The notes beneath the pieces were generated by a model. It was given only the letters and a program-made list of their open reading frames with translations, searched no databases and was not told the origin of the DNA. A stretch of DNA of 64,000 bases from assembly GCF_001680005.1 (NCBI RefSeq), contig NC_033569.1, forward strand, positions 1,364,001-1,428,000. Reading direction: 5' to 3'. The stretch is from Plasmodium coatneyi. Its lineage: Eukaryota; Apicomplexa; Aconoidasida; Haemosporida; Plasmodiidae. Of the stretch, positions 55,455-64,000 are shown piece after piece. The translations under genes were made by a program, and so were the position numbers. The first letter of the stretch is position 1. Each line of letters opens with the position of its first letter.

Positions 55455-58053
55455 ATGGAAAAGGAGAACCGCTCTGAGAAGAAAAAAAGGAACAAAGATG
55501 CACAAGGAAGTGAGGAAAGCGAGCAGGGCGTGGGCCCACACAGCGCAAGTAGTTACGATGAAAGCGGCTTTTACCAGGACCCCCCCGACAATGACGCTTC
55601 GGACAGTCAAGACGAAATGAGTGACTTGGAGGATCTGCCAGAATATGAAAGGGAACTGATCCTAGCGAAGAGGCATGAAGAACACATGATAAAGGAACAT
55701 CGGAGGATTCTCCTAAAAAAGGTAAAACCCCAATCGCAGGTGGAAAAAACAGATCAGGACGATGACAGCAACTATGTGGTGCAGGGGGGGAAATCAGTTA
55801 CCACTGCTACGGGTGGTAAAGCCGCACTGGGGAAGACGAAGAAGAAAGTTGCCCCCCCGTCGACAGACAAAGCGGACATATCTGGTAGATCTACCAAAGA
55901 AGGAACAACAGCAGAAAAAAAAAAGAATAAACAGAGTTCGAAAGTTGGAGGGGGAGGTACCGCTGCAAGTTCCGCCGTGGAGGGAGATCTACACGGAAAT
56001 GATTCATATGATGATATCAAAAAAGGGAAGGATTCTTCTCTGTCACGGATGCAGGAGAAAGAAGCAACCAAACGGGGAGAAAATGAAAAGCTTGGTTACC
56101 AAACGGATAGAGTGAAGGGTAGACGCTTAAACAAATTGTACAGCGAAACGGGGGAGTCCTCCCCGTCAGACTATTCTTCTCATAAAAAAAAGAACGTAAA
56201 AAAGGAAAAGAAGAAAAAGGAAAGCACCCTACACACACAGGACGGAGTTAGCAAACATTTCGATGTGACCACGTCAGATGGGGGGAACGAGTTATACACA
56301 AACGACAGGGGGGAGAAGAGAGAAGACTGGAACAGGAGGAAGAAAGTGATGAAGAAGGGGTCCCACGTGTATGAGGGTAAACAACGACCAGGTCATGGAT
56401 CTTCCGACAGTGGTGACAGTCGTTACAGCCGTGACAGTCTCACGCGAAGTAGGAGCGCCACAAAGGATAACCACCAAGGGAAGAGACTCTTTGAAGATTC
56501 GAAGGATGGCAGTGACGACCACGGAGGAGAACTATTTGCTAAAGAGACAATGACACCTGAACGGTTAATACAAATATACAAGGAGGAGAAGAAGATCAAA
56601 CTGGAGGTGTATAAATATATGACCTACGAAATTATCACCTACTTTCAGTTAAAAAAAACCTTCCTCCTGGATATGAGTGAGCATATTAACTTTGCCTACC
56701 ATGTGATTGGCCATTTGGTTAAGGTTAACGATGCGAACCACCTGGTAAGAGTTGCGACCGGGGAGAGAATGAAAAATGACCCAATGGGTAACCCCCCTGG
56801 TGGGAAGAATGTCCCCACTGAGCAGAGAAGAAAAGCGAAGGAGGTGAACGCCCCAAATGAAGAGGCAACCAACGCAACAACTGACGAACAGACAATCCAA
56901 AAAAATAAAAAAAATATTTTTTTCATAACCAACGTTGTAAAAAGCGAAAACTACTTCTGCATTGATAGACACACAAACGTCAAACTTGAAATAGCCCACT
57001 TGGAAAACATCGAAAATGTATACTTCTTCTCCCGAATGAAGAATCAGATGGTAAAAAATAGGAAGCTACACACTAGTGAATTAACAACGCATGATAATTG
57101 GTGCGTCCCCCATGGGGGTAGTACCTTCCTCTGCGACCTGAACAACATATCCGACCAAAAGTTTTCCGTGGATGAATATAACTGCATTAAGTTATTTTCC
57201 ATCGATGTAGATGTTTTAAAAAATTTCCACCACTTTTTGAGAGAGAAAATTGAAGACTTAAAAAACTTTCGTTACACGGAAAGACAAATTGAGGACCTGG
57301 TAGAAATGAAAAAGAAGCAGAGTTTCCATGAGATTTTTAGCAACAAGAAAAGTTTGGACGCTGTGCCTATTTCGCGTATCACTGTCCAGAGGGAGATCTG
57401 CTCCATTCAGCGGGAAATCGATACGCTCAATTATGCTAAGAAGAAAACCAACCCCCGGGATCTGCATGCCCTGTCACAGCTGGCACAACAAATTGACGCC
57501 CTCACGAGGAAGAAGGACATCCTCAAGGGGCAACTGCAGAAGGCGCGAAGTAAGACAAATAATGGAACAGCAGATTGGTTGATCGGTGAAGCGCCTCTCC
57601 ACCATTTGCATAACCATTTGCATGACCATTTGCACGAAACTTCCCCCCCATTTCAGCCAACCTCGCGCCTAACAAAACCACGGAGGGAGCCCACCACGAG
57701 AGGGATAAAACCATCTCCAAGGAGAAGCCCCTCAGGACCTACAGGAGCGCCCCCCTCATGGAGGAACCCCCCAACAAGTTGCTAGGTATGCCACGTGCAA
57801 CGATCGCGAAAAGGAAGCGTGGCATATATGTCCATCACGTTTTCTCACCCATGACCGAATTAATATTACTCACGCCGAACTTTCCATTTACAGGGGTAGA
57901 GGAACGGAGGGGCATCTCCCAACTGGCCAACTACATCCACGAGGAAAAAAAAAGCTTTACGAATTCTCTCACGGGGAAGTTTGTTGATCTACCTCTGGAA
58001 GTGCACAACAAAATTGTCACCCACTTTTTGCTCGGCTGTCTGGAGAGGGACCA

Positions 58054-58084
<31 letters not shown>

Positions 58085-58452
58085 CATCCATAGGGGAACA
58101 TTTGTGTTGTTCCCTTGACGCACTAATATGTGGTCTCCGTATATACTGTTTGCACGTCTACACATTACCGCGCTTCCCCTTTAGGTCTATTTGGACAACC
58201 CGCCGGAGGACAGCTCGGATGACGAAGCGGGGGAGGACTACCATCTCTTCGGAGGTAACAAATTACAAAAAAAAGAGGCCCACCAAAGTGTGCGCAAAAG
58301 TGAGCGAAAAATTTTGCACGCATAAATATATGTAACATATGTGCACCGGCATAGCGATGTCCACGTCACCCATTTCTTGAATCCCCCCTTCAGTCAACAT
58401 CGCTAGTCGTGTAACTCCCTTCGAGGAGCTGAAGCAGAAGAATTTTAACTGA
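55455..58452 (+). CDS. RTF1: RTF1-like Paf1-complex subunit (Plus3 domain), five exons
   Basis: Five exons join in phase to 837 aa: 55455-57549, 57657-57785, 57894-58054, 58185-58254 and 58394-58452, all GT-AG. The N-terminal half is charged and disordered but carries the RTF1 signature around residue 55: SDLEDLPEYERELILAKRHE, which resembles the histone-modification module start. A Plus3 domain begins near residue 365 (TPERLIQIYKEEKKI; YFQLKKTFLLDM; YHVIGHLVKVND; IFFITNVVKSENYFCID), with a 60-residue insert. A coiled-coil segment follows (TERQIEDLVEMKKKQSFHEI; SIQREIDTLNYAKKK). RTF1 links the Paf1 complex to elongating RNA polymerase II through Spt5 and promotes H2B ubiquitination. The first intron carries three CATTTGCATAAC-like repeats. 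Confidence 0.85.
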
Positions 58453-58525
58453 CCGGGTTGGCTACACAACACATAAACTTAAATGCTCAGAAGGAGGACA
58501 GAGGGTATATTCCCCCTCTGGCACA

Positions 58526-60119
58526 TTATTCATTTAAAAAATGCGTTAGCTTGGAACAAACGGCAACTGTGGATAGAGGGAGGTCCGACACGCGAATGAT
58601 GTAGTCGAAGGGGAAACACTCAGAATCAGTCTTGGAAATGGATTCGATAAAGTGTGTTATATCAAATGCGGTGGACAGAGAAAGGAAAAAGGAATATTCG
58701 TTCTTTGTCTCCTTTATCTTTTTGGATAGCTTCTTAACATCTGCGGGAAAACCCATGTTTGAAATTCCGATGCAGCTGAAGGGGTGAAAAAAAAGGGGGA
58801 TAAGAATTAATAGCGTGGTGGGTTCAGGCGGCAGCCGTTGCGGTTATCCACGCAGTTGCAACTGCAGCTGCAAGTTATTTCTCTCACTATATATATTTTT
58901 ATCTATTTGTTTTTTTTTTTCGTTTGTGAACTTACACGGAGGACCCCACGTAGTGCTTGACCGGCTCGGGGAGAACCTTCAACAGTGGACGCCCGTCCGG
59001 GTCGAGCACGACATTCCGCAGCATCAAATTTAACATGACCTTTTTAAAAAGGGAAAAACTTCGAGGTACGCGAAATGATGGGGACACAAAAATTAGTAAC
59101 CCGTTAACTGTATGCACATATATTTGCAGCTTCCCCCTTTTGTTAATAACACTGTCTCGTAAAGATAGCAAAGTAAAAAAAAGAATATCCAACCGTACGT
59201 TCTTCAGTTTATTTTTTATTGTTTCCACTTTGGTCCTGAGGAACGAATTCTCCTTTGCACTCCTTGCATTGGACAGTAAATCCTCCACTGTCTTTAATTG
59301 GTTCTCCAGAAATGACATGTGCTCATCAGCATTTATAACGCAGCTTCTGTTTCTTATGCTTGTAATAGCGAGCGGGGAGAACAGAAGGAAAATTTTGAAA
59401 ATTCCTTTTTCATCCTCACCAACTGATACTTGATCCTCATCACCGGATACGTGTCTACCAACTTCTTCCTTCCCTTCAGGAGAGTCCAATGTGTTTTCTT
59501 CATCACCTTTTGGATCTTCTCCCTTTTTGAGGTTGTTCATATATTCCACGTAATCCATGGTCGGTTGTTGGTCACTGTTAATAGGTGGGTCCTTTCGACT
59601 TGTTGTTTCCTCTGCATGGTTCGTTTGCTCCATGGGGGGTTCTCCCTCGCTTGCCGCCGAGCTCTCGTTTTCGTAGTAGTACGCATCACTAAATGTGTGA
59701 GGAGCATTTTCATCGTCCAGATTTGCCGCTTCCTCTGTAGATATCCCCTCATAGGGGTACCTTTCTGCGCCATTTCTACTTTTTCTTCCTCCTCCATGGA
59801 GGCCACTCTTGTGCTTTCCCTTTCCAGCTACACCTTGCATGTTACCACTTCGATGACCCTTTCGGAACATGCTACTGTTAAATCTTGAATGGGTTGCTTT
59901 CCCCTTCATCTGGGGGTTATAATACTTCCCATTCCTGGGTGCGCCACACTCCATCTCTGCACCACCTCTTCCTTCTCTATTTGGTCTTCCTTTCTGTTTT
60001 CCCATCTCTTTCCCCATTTTGTGAGAGGCACCTCCTCGCCTCCCTCTAATTACATGCTTACCACCGTTTAATTTCTTCCCGACGGCTGCTTTTTTCTGCA
60101 TTGAAGATTTCCCTTCCAT
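58526..60119 (-). CDS. EMG1: EMG1/NEP1-like 18S rRNA pseudouridine methyltransferase, divergent
   Basis: Exons 58936-60119 and 58526-58775 join in phase to 477 aa from ATG 60119. The C-terminal 230 residues follow EMG1: NADEHMSFLENQ, RLDILFFTLLSLRDS (RPDI element kept as RLDI), LQIYVHTVNGLLIFVSPSFR, VPRSFSLFKKVMLNLML, LLKVLPEPVKHY, and the C-terminal knot SDLPLSTVAVCSKL. The SAM loop normally reading VGAxAHGK is here FFLSLSTAFDITHF, without the glycines. EMG1 dimers methylate N1 of a pseudouridine in 18S rRNA and help 40S assembly. The N-terminal 240 residues are Gly/Lys/Arg-rich then acidic and not part of the family core. The stop lies 73 bp from the RTF1 stop, tail to tail. Confidence 0.8.
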
Positions 60120-61090
60120 GGTAACATCATCTGTCGTTTTGTAGAAATGATATATATATTTTTTTTTCTTTTTTCCACTCTCCCCACTGCAACGCAGTAG
60201 GCTTCGTTCAGCTAGCCGTTTCAAAAAAATGTTCTGATGTGGTCTGGTTGGCTGTCTCGCAAAGGGGGAATTTTTTTTTCCTTTTTTTGTTTATTCCCCT
60301 CCACGTTTACCCTCGCGCTGTTATCCGGACAGATGATAGCTGCTCTCGTTTTTTGGCAAATAAAGAGGCTGGCGCATTCGACAGGCAGTGCTTCCTAATG
60401 CGGTCTCCCACTTTTGTGAATAAAAGTTATTCGCGCCAGGTGATTTTAAGCGACTGTACCAAAAAAAAAAAAGCTATCCAGAAGAATTAATGCATACCAA
60501 TGTATTCTTCCCTTTTTTTTTTTTTTTTTCCTTTCCCCCTCGTTTATGCAAACAGTTTGTAGAAAAGGAGAAAACAAATAAATCTACCACGTGGTTGCTT
60601 GTGCTGGTCTGCTGTAATGGTCGCCGTGTCAAAAACGACTTCTTTTTTTTTACCTTGCGGGGTCAGGCAAAATATACCCATTTCGTATGAACAAAAAAAA
60701 AAAAAAAAAAAAAAAAAACCGTTGAGTTACCATTTCCCATTTTTCCCATTTGGCATACGGCCTCAAATGAAACGTCTCTTCTTCCAACCAGAGGGGGCAA
60801 AACCATAGGAAGCTACTTTTTTAAACTGGTGAATGGTGAAGTAGTTTTACAATTTTTGCAATTTACCCCAAAATTTTGAAGCAAACCCCTGTTCTTAAAA
60901 ATACTGCCATGATCAACGAAAAGAGGGGATTGCGCTCCCGAGAAAATTGAAATTTTTTTTTATCACCTAAACGTTAAGCAAATAAAAAAGAGTAAAACGA
61001 AATAGGGATAACTCTACAAAGTACCACAAGATAACGTAAAATGAAGTGCCCTCTCCAATCCGCAGCTGCCAACCTTGTACCCCTTCCAAA
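60120..61090. other. Divergent spacer between EMG1 and FYV7 genes
   Basis: About 1 kb with poly(T) near 60270, 60511-60530 and poly(A) at 60692-60718. A 17-codon upstream open frame starts at ATG 61041 and overlaps the FYV7 start (stop at 61092-61094); it may damp translation. No other gene is seen. Confidence 0.5.
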
Positions 61091-61789
61091 ATGAAGAAGA
61101 GAACCCTCTTTTCAAGTAAAAACCGCCACATAAAGAATAAAAACTACCTTCGGAAGAAGAACAAATATTTCACTGACCAAAAATTCCTTCGAAAGTTTAA
61201 AAAGTTTGCGAAATCTGATGAACCAAAGAAGGAGTTAGTTCGCAGTGACCCCATAAAAGACTTCTTCTTCACGCCCGAGCGGGTCCATGCGGATGGACAG
61301 CCAGGAAAGAAAACAGTAGAGGGGAAAGAAGAAGGGGACGAGACAGACATAGAAACCGCCAATGGAGACCACAGCCAAGAAGACCAAAGGGAGGATTCTC
61401 CAATAATCACAGACCGCAACAACAACGGCACACATCCCCTACGTGGGAACAAAACAAAAGGGAGTGCTACGAAAAAAAAAAACACTCCTGCATCGCAGGA
61501 ACGTCCCGAGGGCAGCAGCGAGGATGAAACTCAAACGGAGCACCAAAGGAACAACCACGGGAAGCATGGAAAATCCGTGTATAGCAAAGAAATTAATATA
61601 GTTTCTATGAAAAGGAAGCAGAGGGAGTTGTACTTGAAGGAGAAAGAAGCTGCAATTCAGAAAAGTGAACAAGAAAAAAAACAAAAAAAAATGATAAGAA
61701 TTAAAAAGTTTAAAAAATTAAATAGAAAAACAAAGAAGGGTCAGCCAATCATGAAAAATTTGATAAATCATTTGTTAAAAAAGATATGA
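61091..61789 (+). CDS. FYV7: FYV7/TAP26-family rRNA processing protein
   Basis: A single-exon basic protein of 232 aa from ATG 61091. Both ends carry the family features: an N-terminal basic block (KNYLRKKNKYFTDQKFLRKF; FKKFAKSDEP) and a C-terminal coiled, Lys-rich helix ending in LNRKTKKGQPIMKNLINHLL, which matches the GQPxMxxxMxxLLxKI tail of FYV7/TAP26 (Pfam rRNA_processing). The middle 120 residues are acidic low complexity. Yeast Fyv7 is needed for 35S pre-rRNA processing in the nucleolus. The neighbours EMG1 and UTP23 act in the same pathway, which supports the call. A short upstream reading frame overlaps the start. Confidence 0.75.
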   Translation: MKKRTLFSSKNRHIKNKNYLRKKNKYFTDQKFLRKFKKFAKSDEPKKELVRSDPIKDFFFTPERVHADGQPGKKTVEGKEEGDETDIETANGDHSQEDQREDSPIITDRNNNGTHPLRGNKTKGSATKKKNTPASQERPEGSSEDETQTEHQRNNHGKHGKSVYSKEINIVSMKRKQRELYLKEKEAAIQKSEQEKKQKKMIRIKKFKKLNRKTKKGQPIMKNLINHLLKKI

Positions 61790-62445
61790 TTTTTTTTTTT
61801 TTTTTTTTTGAACCTTTTTAGTGTCCCTGGGGAGTAAAAATCCTGACATCGTCATAGTCTCCCCTCCCCCCTTTTTTTATTTTTTTTTATTTTTTCGCAT
61901 CCTCACTCCTTTTTACAGCCACTGTGCAATATGTCCACCTCCTTCACAGTGGACACTTTTTGTGTTAATTTTGTTTTAGTTTTGCACTCCGCCTTTACGC
62001 GTTCGTTTAAAAGGCCTTTCCCCCTCGACGTCGCGTCTGCCTCTTTGAAGAATAGAAATGGACGATGTTACGAGGGGCAACCTCACATGGACGGTATGCA
62101 CTTGTGTAGGAGTGCATGCAAACTCACCGCACCTCTTGGTGTATCCCTTATATGAACTTTTATATTTTTTTCAAAAAAAAAAAGTCAGCCAAAATGGCAA
62201 CTTTTACAAACGCGTTATTAAATTTAATTCGATACAAAAAAAAAGAAAAAAAAATTACCCTGTGCAACAAATGGTGTGTGCAAAAAGGCACATGTGTGAA
62301 CAGCACGAGGGGTCAAACACTATGTTGGCATGTTATAACAAAAAAAAAAGGAAAAAACTCCTTTTGGTTTTTCTTCGCAACATACATCGCGATATGCTTG
62401 GGCACACCTTTACGAGGCGAAGTTGGAAGTGTCCACATGCATGAT
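61790..62445. other. Convergent spacer between FYV7 and UTP23
   Basis: 650 bp with poly(T) runs at 61790-61809 and 61872-61893. A short ATG-led segment (62058-62093, MDDVTRGNLTWT) is followed by a GTATGC donor and, in phase, by an open frame from about 62187 that begins SAKMATFTNALLNLI. This could be a small gene but overlaps the 3' end of UTP23 on the other strand and is rich in A runs, so it is not called. Confidence 0.4.
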
Positions 62446-63507
62446 CTACCTCCCATTTCTCCCCCTGGCTTTTTTTTTTTTCTTCCCATTTTTTTTCACT
62501 TTATCCTTGTCCCTCTTCTGCTCTGACATCCTGAGCTCCCGTTCCCACTTAAGCATTTTCATCTTGCGCAATTCGACGACTTCCTTCTTGTTCGTGTTCT
62601 TCGTGGAAAGGTTTTCCATTTTTATGGCGCCCCCCTCGCTGATGTAGATGATGGGAACGATGAACACCTTCCTGCGGGAAGTGGTGCGGAAAATTTACAC
62701 ATATACAAGTGTAAGAAGGTACATATATACAAAGGAACAAATGTGCATCCAAACGCCTTGTCCTGGCGAACGGCACGGAAGGGTGCTTCAAGTGACTAAC
62801 CTGAGGAAGGATCTCAACTCGTTATTGTTCGTTGCCACAAAAAACTTCTTTTCGTTGTTATTTTTTACTAAGTCGATTATGCATTTCATGGAATCGGAAA
62901 GCTCGACTTTCCACTCGGTCTGTCCACCATTTTGCGATTCCTCCTCTTTGGTTGCTTCCTCCCCATTGGGTTCACCTTCCCCGTTTGGTGCTTCCTCCTC
63001 CTTCTTGGTTGCTTCTTCCACCTTAGGTGCTGCTTCCTCCTTAGTAGTTGCTTCTTCCACCTTGGTTGCTTCCTCCCCCTTTGCTTGTTTCCCCCTCACA
63101 TTGCACACACTGTCAAAGTTGTGCGTCACGGAAACCTCATTTTCGAAAAAATTGTTCACCGAAAAGGGGGAGTTCCTTTCACCTTTCATCTTTTTTAAAA
63201 ATACGTCCACAGAGTTTTTCACATTATCACCATTGTGGTTGCACTTGTAATGAGTTATCTTCCTAATCCCGTAGGCCGTTTCTTCATTATGCGTTTTTTT
63301 GGCACACGTGGAGATGCATTTTGTGGTCATGAGCATCAGTTGCCTGTTTATCAGTTTAGCTAGCTCTTCTTTAATGGGAATTTTGTGGACAATACAAAGG
63401 TGGATGAAGGTTTCATCGACGATCACTTTGATGGGGTCCGAAACTTGTAGCAGCGAGAAGCATGTTACAAGTTTTTTTTTGAAGTCCTTCTTTCTGTCCA
63501 GTTTCAT
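62446..63507 (-). CDS. UTP23: UTP23-like PIN-domain rRNA processing factor, two exons
   Basis: Exons 62801-63507 and 62446-62671 join in phase to 310 aa. The start matches UTP23/FCF1: FKKKLVTCFSLLQVSDPIKV, then VIVDETFIHLCIVHKIPIKE and LMLMTTKCISTCAKKT, with YGIRKITHYKC after it. The PIN fold resumes after an insert: CIIDLVKNNNEKKFFVATNN, NELRSFLRKVFIVPIIYIS. UTP23 has a degenerate PIN active site and binds the snR30/U17 snoRNA in the SSU processome. An insert of about 90 residues contains an acidic repeat with units like EEATKKEEEAPNG. The tail is a basic coil (VVELRKMKMLKWERELRMSE). The short C-terminal exon is typical for this parasite. Confidence 0.85.
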
Positions 63508-64000
63508 TTTGCCACAGGAAGGAGGGGAATCACTATATGCACGTATTATATATACATATGAATTTATTTTGTGCGATTGCCTTTATAGTGGGTACCCTTG
63601 CTTGATGCTTCCTTTTTTCTGTCCCCGTTTTGGCTAATTTGGGTTAACTGTTCACCTGCTCGAAGTTAACATACCGCCGTGTGCGTATATTGATTTACTT
63701 TTCGGCTTGACAAACGTGTCATCCCTTTGGACGTTACTACAAACACGTGTATGCAACGAGAAAACCGTTTTCCATGGGAAGTTTGCCAAGGCCGCTCAAA
63801 CTTCTGAGGATTAAAACAGACCAGAGTGAACTCCCCCCCAACTGGCTTCCTTGTTATGCTTCCTATTTAATTTGCTAATTGGGACGAGCAACAACCAACA
63901 CTTTTTTTCTTCCTCTTCTAAACAGATGAACCAATTTCAAAGTGATTAAAAAAAAAAAAAAAAAAAAATGACTATTACTACCACTACTATGTAGCTCTGA
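63508..64000. other. Spacer upstream of UTP23 to the window edge
   Basis: 490 bp with poly(T)/poly(A) near 63901-63911 and 63948-63968. No gene is seen. Confidence 0.5.

Noticed and set aside
62058..62526. ATG-led exon MDDVTRGNLTWT with a GTATGC donor and a later open frame
   Set aside because: The second segment depends on poly(A) stretches and runs antisense into UTP23; phase agreement alone is too weak.
1..64000. tRNA, rRNA, CRISPR and insertion-sequence signals
   Set aside because: No cloverleaf with a TTCGA-type arm, no rRNA core words, no regular spaced repeats and no transposase-like protein were seen by eye; CRISPR and IS elements are not expected in this organism.

Overview
This window looks like nuclear DNA of a malaria parasite, probably of the Plasmodium vivax/cynomolgi/knowlesi group. 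The base composition is moderate rather than extremely AT-rich. The spacers are long and full of poly(A)/poly(T) runs. Introns are short GT-AG introns with T-rich 3' ends, and proteins carry lysine- and asparagine-rich low-complexity inserts. The gene set (PCNA with one intron, two HAD phosphatases, a RAP protein, ubiquitin E1) matches, from memory and unverified, the P. falciparum chromosome 12 block around PF3D7_1225800 to PF3D7_1227100. The exact species cannot be fixed from the sequence alone.

Layout. 0-12 kb: a p68-like DEAD-box helicase, a small degenerate EF-hand protein, a secreted 513-aa protein, and a six-exon ataxin-3-type deubiquitinase. 13-27 kb: the U3 snoRNP WD protein RRP9, a candidate small split gene, PCNA2, a 1240-aa RAP-domain protein, and a five-exon RMC1/Mic1-domain protein. 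27-39 kb: HAD2, small intron-containing genes on the minus strand, a charged 580-aa Plasmodium protein, and a second HAD hydrolase. 39-49 kb: a split RNA-methyltransferase-like protein, a secreted 594-aa protein, and ubiquitin-activating enzyme E1 (three exons). 50-64 kb: VAC14 (broken in frame twice at homopolymers), RTF1 of the Paf1 complex (five exons), then EMG1/NEP1, FYV7/TAP26 and UTP23, three small-subunit ribosome biogenesis factors.

How the genes relate. They are eukaryotic single genes, not operons. Four encode 18S rRNA/SSU-processome factors (RRP9, EMG1, FYV7, UTP23). UBA1 opens ubiquitin conjugation, and the Josephin-UIM-UBX protein would trim ubiquitin, possibly at p97. RMC1 (Mon1-Ccz1/Rab7 pathway) and VAC14 (Fab1/PIKfyve pathway) both point to endolysosome or digestive-vacuole membrane control. 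The RTF1 and EMG1 genes meet tail to tail with only 73 bp between stop codons.

Main points for a second look: the RMC1-like protein; the ataxin-3 protein with UIM and UBX; frame breaks at homopolymers in VAC14 and the second HAD gene; divergent catalytic motifs in EMG1 and the methyltransferase; a near-identical inverted 39-bp sequence shared by the end of a 75-aa gene and the 5' leader of the secreted 594-aa gene; and several small intron-rich candidate genes on the minus strand inside long spacers.
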